Part shown: piece by piece, positions 44,369 through 54,051 of the stretch
How the letters are laid out: the number at the start of each line of letters is the position of its first letter
How positions within the stretch are numbered: position 1 is the stretch's first letter
Source of the DNA: Spirulina sp. CCY15215
GTDB taxonomy: Bacteria > Cyanobacteriota > Cyanobacteriia > Cyanobacteriales > Spirulinaceae
Length of the DNA stretch: 57,980 bases
Direction: 5' to 3'
NCBI RefSeq assembly: GCF_016888125.1
Contig: NZ_JACSWA010000361.1
Location: 1-57,980, forward strand
Notes under the pieces: generated by a model
The model's database searches: none
Told to the model about the DNA's origin: nothing
The model's input: the letters and a program-made list of their open reading frames with translations, nothing else
Translations under genes and position numbers: made by a program

Positions 44369-45796
44369 TTAAAGTCCTAGGGCGCTAGACTGACCAAAAT
44401 AGAAGACTCCCGCAACGGCTCCCGTCATGAGAGTAGCGAGAGTTGCCCCCCATAATGCCTTAAAACCGAGGGTTGAGATTTCCTGCCGCCGTTCGGGGAC
44501 TAAAGCCGATAATCCTCCTACAAAGATGCCATAGGACGCAAAATGAGCAAAGCCACAGAGAACATAACTGACAATAATCAAAGCGCGAGGGCTGAGAGTG
44601 CCTTCCGTTGAAAATTGACTCAAAGCAAGATAGGGGGGGATGCTTGTCTCAAATAATCGTCGTCCGATCAGGACTGAAGATAGCCAGAGTTCGTTAAGGT
44701 CGAGGGAAACACCAGTTAAAAAAGTGAGAGGAAAGAATAAAACCCCAAGAATGTTGGGAATAGTAATAAACTGAAATAATTGCCCAATGGGACGTAGTAA
44801 AGTGTATTCCGCTTCGCTCAATCCGGCTAAACCGGCAAACATCATATTGACCAATTCCAGCAAACCGAGGATAGCAATCAAAACTGCCGCGATCGCCACT
44901 GCCATTTTCACCCCATCTAATGCTCCCACAATTAGACTATCCACAGGATTGAGTTTAGGAATCGATTCATCTTCAACTTCTTCGGGAATGGTTCCCATAG
45001 TTTCCGGTTCTCCCGTTTCTGGGACGAGGAGCTTGGAAATGACAAAACAAGCGGGAATTGTGAGAATAGAAGCAGAGACTAAATGCCCCGTAATGGATGG
45101 AAACTGAGCTTTGAGGAGTCCAGCATACAAGGCGAGAACAGAAGAAGCGATCGAGCCGAAACAACTGGTTAAAATGGCACAAAGTTCGCTGCGAGTCATC
45201 TTGGGCAAAAAGGGTTTAACCGCTAAAGCCGACTCGATCCCCACAAAAATATTAGCTGCCCCCGCTAGGGATTCTGCGCCGCTAATTTTCATAGTTCTTT
45301 GGAATAACCAGGCAAACCATTTCACCACCGGTTGAATGATATGCAGTCGATAGAACAAACTCACCAAACCCGCAAAGAAAATCACTTGGGGAAGGGCGCG
45401 GAAAGCGAGAATATAGCCAATGCTGAGATTGTCAGAACTGAGGCGATCGCCAGGAATGCCCACGTAGGGATCTCCCAAAGTTCTGGCCAACCAACGTCCG
45501 GCGGGGCCTGGACCCACCATGCGACTCGGGTCGGGAACAATAATCGAACTCTCCCCACCAAATAAAAATCTCGCCCCCGCTTCTGAAGCGTCTAAAACTG
45601 GATTGAGGAGATTATTAATCAATTCGACAGCTTGAGCGCCGACGACAAAAACAAATAGACCGACAACGAGTTGCAGTCCGATCCCGAAAACAAGCACATT
45701 CCAAGGAATGACGCGGCGGTTTTCCGACCCCAGCCAAGCCACTGCACAGAGTCCAAAAATACCAAAAAATGAGATGACATTTAGGATAAGATCCAC
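44369..45796 (-). CDS. Concentrative nucleoside transporter (NupC family)
   Basis: A 475-residue membrane protein of the CNT family, taking up nucleosides with a cation. About ten hydrophobic helices are visible, with the family motifs GAESLAGAANIFVGIESALAV (here as GAESLAGAANIF, about 178-189) and SVLALYAGLLK, and LCGFAHFASYGIFVGGL near the end. Starts with GTG at 45796. It could salvage nucleosides. Which nucleoside is not readable from sequence. Confidence 0.9.
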   Translation of the reverse strand: MDLILNVISFFGIFGLCAVAWLGSENRRVIPWNVLVFGIGLQLVVGLFVFVVGAQAVELINNLLNPVLDASEAGARFLFGGESSIIVPDPSRMVGPGPAGRWLARTLGDPYVGIPGDRLSSDNLSIGYILAFRALPQVIFFAGLVSLFYRLHIIQPVVKWFAWLFQRTMKISGAESLAGAANIFVGIESALAVKPFLPKMTRSELCAILTSCFGSIASSVLALYAGLLKAQFPSITGHLVSASILTIPACFVISKLLVPETGEPETMGTIPEEVEDESIPKLNPVDSLIVGALDGVKMAVAIAAVLIAILGLLELVNMMFAGLAGLSEAEYTLLRPIGQLFQFITIPNILGVLFFPLTFLTGVSLDLNELWLSSVLIGRRLFETSIPPYLALSQFSTEGTLSPRALIIVSYVLCGFAHFASYGIFVGGLSALVPERRQEISTLGFKALWGATLATLMTGAVAGVFYFGQSSALGL

Positions 45797-46022
45797 AGGA
45801 TTTTCCCCTTGTAATGTTAGATTTGCTTCCTTCGCTTTCCGTCAAGCAAAAAAGGCACAAACAAAATGAATATTTGTCATCCTACCCTATGACGGGAAGG
45901 GAAATTTTGCCGATGGGATGTTTTTGAGGTTAGATCGAGAAGATTCTCGGTAATCGCTAACATATTGTAAACAGCGATCGCCTCGGGCGAACCTTACCTA
46001 ATTGTTTCATCTCCAACCTTTC

Positions 46023-46892
46023 ATGCTCAAATCATCTTTAATCCCTTGCGAGTGGTGTAACGCAAAGCCTTTTCTCTTACTATCTGCGCTATTTATTACC
46101 CCCCATGCCCATGCGAGTGCTAGTAATATGCCTGTTGTTGTTCTCCCTGCTGAATATGTTGCTTCATCCCGGCCTGCTTTGCAAGTTTCGGATACTGCCC
46201 CGGAAGTGCTTCCTCCTGAAGTACCTACAGATCCCCTCAATAGTAATTATCCGGTTCCTTGGAATTGGGTTATGGCGACTTATGCGGACTTAAAAGAAAA
46301 TCCTCACCCCGATCCTCGCTATTATCGCAGTCCTGCTTTAATTTCTCCCGATGGTCTTTATGCCGCTTACAGTCGTATTGCTATGCAGGTACAAGAACAA
46401 CTTTTTGGCAGCCGTGTCAGCAGTGTTATGTTTTTGGAAAATCTACAAACAGGGGAATTACAAACAATTACCGCTTCTTCTCCTTTAGCGGCAGATTCTT
46501 TGGGAGGACAGGGACAAAACCAAGCGGGGGCTATTTCTATTCTCATTCCTGTTTCTTGGTCGAAGGAAGGCGATCGCCTTCTGTCCAGACAATTTGAAGG
46601 TTTGTTTAGTGCTTCAGATGCTTCGGATTATGCGGTAGTTTGGAATCGTAACACTAAAATTACCCATACCATTGCCCCAATTAGCGTTCAATATACTAAT
46701 GCGGTTTTACTTGGTTGGAGTACCCTTTATCCCCAACAAGTTCTCTTTCAAGCTGGCTTATTGGGGGAGGAAAACTGGCCGCTTTGGGCGGTTAATCTTG
46801 ACAGTCAAACGACTCTTGCTAATGACGATAAACCTATTGTTTACGGTCGGTTTCAACAACCTGCTTGGACGGGACCCCAAGCGAAATGGTAA
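46023..46892 (+). CDS. Secreted conserved cyanobacterial protein, beta-propeller-like
   Basis: A 289-residue protein with an N-terminal signal peptide (about 12-32, ending HASA). The mature part holds SPDGLYAAYSRIAMQ (about 104-118), SWSKEGDRLLSRQFEG (about 181-196) and similar beta strands spaced like TolB or peptidase-type propellers, so it may be a propeller. No catalytic motif is seen. ATG at 46023. Function unknown. Convergent with the TIGR03032 gene. Confidence 0.65.
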   Translation: MLKSSLIPCEWCNAKPFLLLSALFITPHAHASASNMPVVVLPAEYVASSRPALQVSDTAPEVLPPEVPTDPLNSNYPVPWNWVMATYADLKENPHPDPRYYRSPALISPDGLYAAYSRIAMQVQEQLFGSRVSSVMFLENLQTGELQTITASSPLAADSLGGQGQNQAGAISILIPVSWSKEGDRLLSRQFEGLFSASDASDYAVVWNRNTKITHTIAPISVQYTNAVLLGWSTLYPQQVLFQAGLLGEENWPLWAVNLDSQTTLANDDKPIVYGRFQQPAWTGPQAKW

Positions 46893-46911
46893 GGATGGTT
46901 TTTTCGGGATT

Positions 46912-48066
46912 CTAGGAGGAGATAAAGGGGAAAACTTCTCCTTGCTGTGGTGCTTTTTTAATAGTTTCTTGAGTATTGTTGGGCTGACTTTTCCTTTTCT
47001 CGCGAGTTTTCAGGGTGGGTGCAATGGTAATCCATTTGCAAATTTCATCGGTCATAAAACCTAATGCCATTGGGCGACGAATTTGAGGGATAATTTGTAC
47101 GTCATAAAGTTCTGTTACTACTCCTTCCATTTGCATCCAGTGGTCAATGTTACCCGTGTCCAAGTTAATAAACATGAGACCGCAACCCGGTGCCGCATTT
47201 TTAGCCGCCAGCAGATCGTCTAAAGGTAAACCTGTAAACATCCGATCGCCTCTGGGTTTGGAAAGACCGACGATCGCCCATTTATCCCAAAACGCTAACC
47301 CTCGTAAGTAGCCTGGACAAAAGGCGATCGCCTGGAATTTGCCTGCTTTGCGATCGATGTAGCCAAATTCCCCCAGTCCCGAGTTCAACACCCAGAGGCG
47401 ATCGCGATACCACCGGGGAGAATGGGGCATGGAGAGGCCATCCACAACGATGCGATTATTTTGAATATTAATAATACAACCGCCGCGATCGCGCTGATTT
47501 CGCCATCCTGCGGCTACGTCGGAACGACTGATGGCACTGACATAGACGGGTTTTTCTTTCACCATTGCTAACCCGTTGAGGTGACAGCGATCCTCGGGGG
47601 CGAGTTTGCTGATAAAATCCGGTTTCCAGACAGGGGCAAAACTGTAGCGATCGCTTACTGTCGCTAAACAACTATAAGAGGTATTGACAAAAACAATCTT
47701 TTGTGTATCGGTCACGCCGAGATCGTGAATATCCAATTCTCCTGTAGTGTGAGCAAGACGAGGAATATAGAGTGCATCATAGTCGTTGTGAGTTTCTCCC
47801 GCAGGAAGGGCATTATCTAATTGCCATAATTGGAAGCGACAGCCCATATAGAAGCGATCGGGGGTAACATAAAGTCCCATAGGGCGATCGAAGAGTCGCT
47901 CAAAGATAGACAATACACCATTGGGTTTGAGTCCAATCAGAAAAAGTCGGTTGGTTTGATAGGTTGTAAATGCAAGACTGATATGCTGTTCGTAGAGCCA
48001 AGGTAGCAATTGACGAGAACAGGAAATTTCTAGAGGGGGTGACTTTTTTTGTCCCGTTTCAGACAT
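46912..48066 (-). CDS. TIGR03032 family protein (DUF4915-like)
   Basis: A 384-residue soluble protein of the TIGR03032 type: ISCSRQLLPWLYEQHISLAFTTYQ region (given as SRQLLPWLYEQHISLAF), NRLFLIG, HVLD-like strands, NGLAMV, and SMPHSPRWYRDRLWVLNSG (about 213-231). These repeats suggest a beta-propeller. In other bacteria the family occurs with TPR or glycan-related genes; function is unknown. Its 3' end faces the secreted protein gene, and the codB-like gene lies 25 bp upstream on the same strand. Confidence 0.85.
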   Translation of the reverse strand: MSETGQKKSPPLEISCSRQLLPWLYEQHISLAFTTYQTNRLFLIGLKPNGVLSIFERLFDRPMGLYVTPDRFYMGCRFQLWQLDNALPAGETHNDYDALYIPRLAHTTGELDIHDLGVTDTQKIVFVNTSYSCLATVSDRYSFAPVWKPDFISKLAPEDRCHLNGLAMVKEKPVYVSAISRSDVAAGWRNQRDRGGCIINIQNNRIVVDGLSMPHSPRWYRDRLWVLNSGLGEFGYIDRKAGKFQAIAFCPGYLRGLAFWDKWAIVGLSKPRGDRMFTGLPLDDLLAAKNAAPGCGLMFINLDTGNIDHWMQMEGVVTELYDVQIIPQIRRPMALGFMTDEICKWITIAPTLKTREKRKSQPNNTQETIKKAPQQGEVFPFISS

Positions 48067-48091
48067 TGTTTTGGTTGTTGATGATTATTCT

Positions 48092-49378
48092 TTATTCTCC
48101 ATCCCCTTGTCCCTTTTGTCCCATTACTTTTTCAAGGACAAAATAGATAATTACGGCAGCAATAATACCGTTAATGGGTTTAATTCCTGGGGTGTAATAG
48201 GCGATCGCGGAAGCGGCAATATAGGATACAATTCCGATCCAATTAAAGGGGGGTTGTACTTCATCTAAACTGGGAAATTGTCCTCGATGACCTAACCAAT
48301 AATTAGCCATGATAATGCCTCCAATGGGGGGAATAAATGTGCCTAACAAAAGAAGGAATTGAAAAAATCCTTCGTCTCCATAAATGCCTCCCAAGGTTAG
48401 CGCTAGGGCTAAAGTTGCGCCTCCTAATACCAGTAAATGACGCTTCTCCGTGCGAAACGCATGAGATCCGGCAACGGAGAAGGCATAAATTGTATTATCT
48501 TGGGTTGTCCACATATTCAGAACAAAAAGAATTACCCCCCAAACTACTAACCCTTGTTGTACCATGACCTTAACAATATCTGAATCGCCATAAGCGAGGG
48601 AACTATAAGCACCGCTAAAAATCAAAAAGCCATTTCCTAAGAAAAACCCCAGTAATGTCGCGATCGCTGCCATTTTGCCCGATCGCGCAAAACGACTCCA
48701 ATTTGTTGCTTGGGTTCCCCCAGAAATAAAAGTTCCCACGATGAGAGTAATTGCGGCACTTAAAGGCATTTCTGCTTGAGGTGCGATCGCCTGTAAGCCA
48801 GAAAATCCTCCCACCTTTCCCGTTGAAATTGCCAAACTCCACAGCATTAAAACTACCATCGCGGGGACAGCAATTCGACTTAACCAATCCAAGGCATTAT
48901 AACCAAAATAAGCGGTAATACAGAATCCATAAGTAACAACAACGATCAGCAACCAATTCAAAGATTTGGGAAATCCAATCGTTTGGTTTAACAAATCAGC
49001 AATTAATCCCGATCCCCAAGCATACCAAGCAACTTGAGTAAAACCGAGAATAAAATCAACCCATCGAGAGCCAATATTTCCGAAACTAAATCGTGCCATG
49101 AGAACGGTATTTAAACCCGTTTTTCCGGCAATATAACCCAACAGGGCAGCATAAATCCCCAAGATTAAATTACCAATGAGAATAACACCGATTAAATCGG
49201 GGAAAAAACGAAATGCGGGTCCGACTAATCCTCCCGCAAATAGAGTGCCGGAATACAAGGTAAATCCCACTAAAATTGAAGCCAAAGACCAAAAGGATTT
49301 TCGCATTTCAGGGGGAACTACACGCAGAGGATAATCCTCCTGTTGTTCAATTTTTTCTAAGATAGGTTGTTCTTGCAT
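48092..49378 (-). CDS. NCS1-family cytosine/purine permease (CodB-like)
   Basis: A 428-residue, about twelve-helix transporter of the NCS1 family. Seen: a polar N-terminal tail with YPLRVVP, SFWSLASILVGFTLYSG, MARFSFGNIGSRWVD and an NMWTTQDNTIYAFS motif (about 292-305) as in cytosine permease. Imports nucleobases with a cation. Its gene ends 25 bp before the TIGR03032 gene on the same strand. Together with the NupC homologue nearby it suggests nucleobase and nucleoside salvage. Exact substrate is inferred. Confidence 0.88.
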   Translation of the reverse strand: MQEQPILEKIEQQEDYPLRVVPPEMRKSFWSLASILVGFTLYSGTLFAGGLVGPAFRFFPDLIGVILIGNLILGIYAALLGYIAGKTGLNTVLMARFSFGNIGSRWVDFILGFTQVAWYAWGSGLIADLLNQTIGFPKSLNWLLIVVVTYGFCITAYFGYNALDWLSRIAVPAMVVLMLWSLAISTGKVGGFSGLQAIAPQAEMPLSAAITLIVGTFISGGTQATNWSRFARSGKMAAIATLLGFFLGNGFLIFSGAYSSLAYGDSDIVKVMVQQGLVVWGVILFVLNMWTTQDNTIYAFSVAGSHAFRTEKRHLLVLGGATLALALTLGGIYGDEGFFQFLLLLGTFIPPIGGIIMANYWLGHRGQFPSLDEVQPPFNWIGIVSYIAASAIAYYTPGIKPINGIIAAVIIYFVLEKVMGQKGQGDGE

Positions 49379-49400
49379 AGTTTTTAGGGTCTTCTATTGT

Positions 49401-50879
49401 TTATCCAAACCTTGGTCTAGCAAAGCGATCGCGGGTTGGTATTGGCGCTTGTTGTGAAGGTTCTGGGGGTGGAGGATTGTCTGCGGGTGTCTCTAAAGGA
49501 GGAGGAGGAGGAACTTCCTCAAAAGGTTCTTCTTGTTGAGGAGGAGGAGGAGGAGGAACTTCCTCAAAAGGTTCTTCTTGTTGAGGAGGAGGAGAAAAAG
49601 GAGGAAGTTCTTGAAATTGTTCTCTAGGTTCGGGTTCTTCAGGAATGGGGATAGAAGGAATAACAGTTTCATTCAAATATAAATCTACTTCTTCCATCTT
49701 TTCTAAATTCCCTTGACCGCGATAGAGGGATTTGGCTTGTTCTAGGGTGGCGATCGCCTCTTCGTAGCGTTGCAAGCGATAGTAACACACCCCGGAATTG
49801 TAGAAAGCATCGGGAAAAATAGGATTGAGTCCGATCGCCTCTTGATACTTTTGTAGTGCCAGTTCGCAGTCTCCTGCATCTTGATAGGCAATGCCGAGAT
49901 TATAATAATTGATCGGATCATTGGGGGCAAAAGTCGCCACTTGTTCGAGGGCTGCGATCGCCGTATCTACGTTTCCGGTTTCAATGGCGGCGGTGCCGAG
50001 TTGTTGATAAACTGCGATGTTATTGGGGTCTAATTCGGCTGCTGTGGCAAAACGCTGTTCTGCTGCCCTAAAATTCTCTTGTCTGGCATAAACTAAGCCT
50101 AAATTGTACTGTGCTTGTGCATTATTAGGATCGATAACTGCGGCTGTACCTAGGGCTTCTTGTGCTAAAACTAAATCGCCGCGATCGGCATAAAGTAAAC
50201 CGACTTGATAGTAAGCATCGGCAAAATCGGGATCGATCGCGATCGCGTCTTCATAAAGAGAAATAGCCTCGTTAGTTTCGCCGCGACGGGCGAGAATTAA
50301 GCCCAAATTGTAAGCAGCGCGGGCATTTTCGGGATTGAGTAGTAAGGCTTGACGATAGGCTAATGCTGCCTCCTCTTTCTCTCCCAAAACATCTAATGCG
50401 AGGGCAAGATTGTAATATCCTGGTGCAAATTTGGGTTCGAGACGAGTAGCGCGTCTAAAACTGGAAACGGCATCTATTAAAGCACCTTGGCGATAGTAGG
50501 CAATACCCAAATTGTAGTGACCTTCAGCCAAAGTCGGATTTAAACCGACGGCTTGTTCGTACTCTTGAATCGCTGTGGCTACATCTCCTTGCTGCATCAG
50601 GCTATTGGCCAGCATATAATAGCCCATCGGCATGAGCGGATCCGATCGCAATGCCTGTCGAAAAGATGCCTCTGCTGCGGGGAAAATCCCCTGTTGATAA
50701 GCTAACGTCCCTTTTTGGAAGGCGATCGCGGCTTCTAAATTGTTGGTATATAGTCCATCGAGGACTTGTTTGACCCGAGGGGGTTCGGGCTGTTTTTGCG
50801 CCGTCGCAGCAGAGGCGATCGCACCCCACCCGAATAACGCCAAAGTCAGCGCACCCCATCTCATGTATTGTTTTCTCAT
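49401..50879 (-). CDS. Secreted TPR-repeat protein with Pro-rich tail
   Basis: A 492-residue protein with a signal peptide (about 1-28, ending TAQ). About ten TPR units follow (about 50-410), for example GHYNLGIAYYRQGALIDAVSSF and YYNLALALDVLGEKEEAALAY, here given by their NLGIAY and NLALAL cores. The tail (about 425-492) has duplicated PPPQQEEPFEEVPPP segments. TPR proteins scaffold complexes; this one should act outside the cytoplasm. The tail repeat is also a DNA tandem repeat of two roughly 48-bp copies, which could expand or contract. Confidence 0.88.
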   Translation of the reverse strand: MRKQYMRWGALTLALFGWGAIASAATAQKQPEPPRVKQVLDGLYTNNLEAAIAFQKGTLAYQQGIFPAAEASFRQALRSDPLMPMGYYMLANSLMQQGDVATAIQEYEQAVGLNPTLAEGHYNLGIAYYRQGALIDAVSSFRRATRLEPKFAPGYYNLALALDVLGEKEEAALAYRQALLLNPENARAAYNLGLILARRGETNEAISLYEDAIAIDPDFADAYYQVGLLYADRGDLVLAQEALGTAAVIDPNNAQAQYNLGLVYARQENFRAAEQRFATAAELDPNNIAVYQQLGTAAIETGNVDTAIAALEQVATFAPNDPINYYNLGIAYQDAGDCELALQKYQEAIGLNPIFPDAFYNSGVCYYRLQRYEEAIATLEQAKSLYRGQGNLEKMEEVDLYLNETVIPSIPIPEEPEPREQFQELPPFSPPPQQEEPFEEVPPPPPPQQEEPFEEVPPPPPLETPADNPPPPEPSQQAPIPTRDRFARPRFG

Positions 50880-51069
50880 TAGCCCAGCCTCTTCGCGAAC
50901 CCAAATTTACTCTAAATTGTAATCGGTAATTGGTCATTTGGTCATTGATTATTGGTCTTGGACGTTTTCAATTCGATAATTGACTCTGGCAAACATATTT
51001 GTCGTATATTTTCTTGTATTCAAGCCCCAGAAAAATATCGAATATAAAAGTATTAAAAATAGGATATTT

Positions 51070-51930
51070 ATGAGATTTACAAAAAAAGCCGAGTTTGATT
51101 TTGTAGACGCGACCCATCAAGAATTCAGGGCTTTTACGAAGATACGCGATCGATATAGCAAAATTTATATTATTGTCTCTCCACCGAGATGTAGTTCAAC
51201 AGCATTTGCGAGGGCTTTTTGGGAACAGCCTACTATTAGTTACTATAGCCACGAACCTTTTGATGTAACTTATCACAACAATCTTGAAGTGAGCCAGGTT
51301 GTCTCTCAACTCAAAAACCCCATTCACTTAAAATCAATAAAACAGAATTATGATAGTGAATTAGCTCAAGAATTAATCCTTAAAGAAATGTCTTTCCAGG
51401 TGGGAATAAACTTTCCTTTTCTTGTGGCTTTAACTCAAGCCCCCATTATCTTTTTAATTCGAGATCCAAGACTCAGTATTGCGTCCAGAATGGCAAAAAG
51501 AAAAGAAGGCGGGGGCAATCCTCTTTTTCCTTTCATCGAATCGGGATGGGAATTGCTCTTAGCTCAAATTGAATACTGTCAGCAGCAAAACGTGCCTTAT
51601 AGTATTGTCGATGCGACGGAGTTCAGAAATCATCCCCAAGCTATCTTTTCACAAGTTTTTGCTCAATTAAAACTCCCTTTCCGTCCAGAAATGCTATCTT
51701 GGCAACCCTGTGAAGATATCGCCATTGATAACCTCGACGGTCAGCAAAATTATTGGTATCATCGAGTTCTGAATAGTACCCAGATAGAGCCAGCAACGGA
51801 AATTATTCCTGCTCTTGATTCATTTCCAATAACGGGAGGATTTCGAGATCACGTTGCCAAATGTCTTGATATCTATCACTTTTTAGGGACTTTGCCAGAA
51901 AAAATAACTGGCGATATCATTGATTTCTAA
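51070..51930 (+). CDS. PAPS-dependent sulfotransferase-family protein
   Basis: A 286-residue cytosolic protein. The 5'-phosphosulfate loop is seen in SPPRCSSTAFARAF (about 37-50) and the 3'-phosphate region in IFLIRDPRLSIASRM (about 126-140), both in the Sulfotransferase fold order. ATG 51070 is chosen with a weak AGGA Shine-Dalgarno; the frame opens upstream at 50980. First gene of a run that continues with sbnA-like, sbnB-like and flippase genes; the next gene begins 20 bp downstream. It may sulfate a product containing diaminopropionate. Acceptor unknown; sulfotransferase-like proteins are not always sulfating. Confidence 0.82.
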   Translation: MRFTKKAEFDFVDATHQEFRAFTKIRDRYSKIYIIVSPPRCSSTAFARAFWEQPTISYYSHEPFDVTYHNNLEVSQVVSQLKNPIHLKSIKQNYDSELAQELILKEMSFQVGINFPFLVALTQAPIIFLIRDPRLSIASRMAKRKEGGGNPLFPFIESGWELLLAQIEYCQQQNVPYSIVDATEFRNHPQAIFSQVFAQLKLPFRPEMLSWQPCEDIAIDNLDGQQNYWYHRVLNSTQIEPATEIIPALDSFPITGGFRDHVAKCLDIYHFLGTLPEKITGDIIDF

Positions 51931-51950
51931 TACATGGAGGAAATCCACAA

Positions 51951-52964
51951 ATGCAAGAGCGAACTGGCATTCTGGCTGCTGTTGGCAATACACCTTTAGT
52001 CAAGTTAGAAAAATTACTCGATCGCCCAAAATTCAATCTTTATGCAAAATTAGAATTCTTAAATCCGGGGGGGAGCATTAAAGATCGACCCGCTACCCAA
52101 ATGCTCTTAGAAGCATTAAAAAAAGGAAAGATCGACAAACAAACTACAATTGTTGAATCCAGTTCGGGAAATCTTGCGATCGGTTTGGCTCAGGCTTGCA
52201 CGTATTTAGGACTGAGACTAATTTGTGTCATGGATATCAAGTCCACGATCGCCAACCGTAAAATTGTTGAGGCTTACGGTGCCACCGTCGATTTAGTCGA
52301 AGATCCCGATCGCGTCACGGGAGGGTTTTTGCAAGCACGCATTCAACGGGTGCAAGAATTGCTCGATCGCACTCCTAATAGCTTCAATTGCAATCAGTAC
52401 GCGAATACCGATAATCCCTTGGCACATCACCAAACAATGGGAGAAATTGCCACAGCATTAGGCGATCGCGTCGATTATTTATTTTGTGCCACCAGCAGTT
52501 GTGGCAGTTTGCGCGGCTGTGCGGAATATATTACCCAGCGCGGACTCAAAACCCAGATCGTGGCCGTAGATGCCCGAGGTAGTGTTGTCTTTGGCGACGA
52601 AGCGAAAAAACGCTTGATTCCAGGTCACGGAGCCAGTCGAGTCCCAGAATTATTTCAGCCCCATCTCGCCAGCACTCACGTTTTAATCTCAGATTTGGAA
52701 TGCGTGACCGGCTGTCGGCGCTTACTGAATAGAGAAGCGATTTTTGCCGGCGGGTCTTCGGGAGCCATCGTTGCAGCAATCTTAAAGTTTCAGGAAAAAA
52801 TTCCCGCCGATGCCAACTGTGCTGCTATTTTTTACGATCGCGGAGAGCGCTATCTTGATACAGTTTATTCGGATAGTTGGGTTTACGAACATTTTGGCAA
52901 TGCTGCCTGTTTCTGGTCTCCCACGGCGGCTCAACGCGAAACCACTGTCAACCAATCAACATGA
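51951..52964 (+). CDS. sbnA: 2,3-Diaminopropionate biosynthesis protein SbnA-like
   Basis: A 337-residue PLP enzyme of the cysteine-synthase fold. PLP Lys lies in GGSIKDRPA (about 41-49) and the substrate loop in SSSGNLAIGLA (about 70-80). SbnA joins O-phospho-L-serine and L-glutamate into N-(1-amino-1-carboxy-2-ethyl)-glutamate. Cysteine synthase and cystathionine beta-synthase are alternatives, but the immediate coupling (ATGA) to an SbnB gene favours SbnA. A good GGAGG Shine-Dalgarno precedes the ATG. Cytosolic. Confidence 0.88.
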   Translation: MQERTGILAAVGNTPLVKLEKLLDRPKFNLYAKLEFLNPGGSIKDRPATQMLLEALKKGKIDKQTTIVESSSGNLAIGLAQACTYLGLRLICVMDIKSTIANRKIVEAYGATVDLVEDPDRVTGGFLQARIQRVQELLDRTPNSFNCNQYANTDNPLAHHQTMGEIATALGDRVDYLFCATSSCGSLRGCAEYITQRGLKTQIVAVDARGSVVFGDEAKKRLIPGHGASRVPELFQPHLASTHVLISDLECVTGCRRLLNREAIFAGGSSGAIVAAILKFQEKIPADANCAAIFYDRGERYLDTVYSDSWVYEHFGNAACFWSPTAAQRETTVNQST

Positions 52965-53992
52965 ACCCAAACTCAGGCAACTTATTATTATTAACCGGAG
53001 ATGAAATTGACGAATTGTTGCGCGATCGCGAGCAAGACATCCTTGAAGCTGTCAAACTCGCTTATCAGGCTCACGATCGCGGTAATACCATCATGCCCGC
53101 CAATTCTTATCTCCGCTTTCCCAACAAAGAAAAGGAGCGCATTATTGCCAAACCCGCCTATTTAGGAGAAGGTTTTGAAGTCGCGGGAATTAAGTGGATT
53201 TCCTCCTTTCCGGGAAACTTAGCCAAAAACTTAGAGCGAGCTTCGGCGGCCTTAATTTTGAATTCCATCGAAACCGGTCGCCCTACCGCCATCCTAGAAA
53301 GTTCGATTATTAGTGCCAAACGTACCGCAGCCAGTGCCGCTTTAGCCGCTCAATATCTCTGGCCGCAAGAAACAGTTTCCGGAGTCGGTTTAGTGGGTTG
53401 TGGGTTAATTAACTTTGAAACCTTGCGCTTTTTGCTCGCCATTTATCCCGATATTGGGAATCTCAACCTTTATGATTTAAGTCCAGAGCGAGCCGAACAA
53501 TTTAAAAGTAAATGCGGGCAATTAAAACCGGATTTGAATATACAAATCTGCTCGAGTTTTGCAGAGTTATTAGAGCGATCGCCCATTGTCTCCTTGGCAA
53601 CCACCGCCGTTAATCCTCATATTAATTCCCTCAAGAATTGTTGTGAAAATGCAGTCATTCTGCATATTTCCTTGCGAGATTTCCTTCCCGAAGTCATTTT
53701 ACAGGCGGATAATATCGCCGATGATATCGAACAAGTTTGTAGTAATAATACGTCCCTGCATCTTACCGAACAACAAGTCGGCGATCGCAATTTTATTCGC
53801 GGTACATTAGGAGGAATTCTCAATGGCAAAATTGCCCCCTATAATTCTCAAAAATCTATGAGTATTTTCAACCCCTTTGGTTTGGGAATTCTCGATATGG
53901 CCGTAGCTAAACTCACCCAAACTCTGGCGCGAGAACAAAAAATTGGTACTATTATTCCTTCCTTTTTCCCTAAATCTTGGTTGGAAAGATAA
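52961..53992 (+). CDS. sbnB: 2,3-Diaminopropionate biosynthesis protein SbnB-like
   Basis: A 343-residue NAD-dependent dehydrogenase of the ornithine cyclodeaminase/mu-crystallin family. SbnB oxidises the SbnA product to give L-2,3-diaminopropionate, 2-oxoglutarate and NADH. Seen: IKWISSFPGN (about 77-86), TAASAALAAQYL and the Rossmann motif GVGLVGCGLINFETLRF (about 143-159). The ATG overlaps the sbnA stop as ATGA (52961-52964). Internal upstream starts at 52877 would overlap sbnA in another frame and are rejected. Confidence 0.88.
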   Translation: MNPNSGNLLLLTGDEIDELLRDREQDILEAVKLAYQAHDRGNTIMPANSYLRFPNKEKERIIAKPAYLGEGFEVAGIKWISSFPGNLAKNLERASAALILNSIETGRPTAILESSIISAKRTAASAALAAQYLWPQETVSGVGLVGCGLINFETLRFLLAIYPDIGNLNLYDLSPERAEQFKSKCGQLKPDLNIQICSSFAELLERSPIVSLATTAVNPHINSLKNCCENAVILHISLRDFLPEVILQADNIADDIEQVCSNNTSLHLTEQQVGDRNFIRGTLGGILNGKIAPYNSQKSMSIFNPFGLGILDMAVAKLTQTLAREQKIGTIIPSFFPKSWLER

Positions 53993-54051
53993 GCAATTGT
54001 CGCGATCGCAAAATTAAGCGATCGCAACCCCATAATAGCGATCGAAAGAGA

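Noticed and set aside
51951-53992. Full BMAA biosynthesis cluster
   Set aside because: SbnA/SbnB-like genes give diaminopropionate only; no N-methyltransferase is visible, so BMAA cannot be claimed.
53977-54051. N-terminal extension of the flippase into sbnB
   Set aside because: Basic, HIP1-derived codons with no signal features; ATG at 54052 fits the family start.
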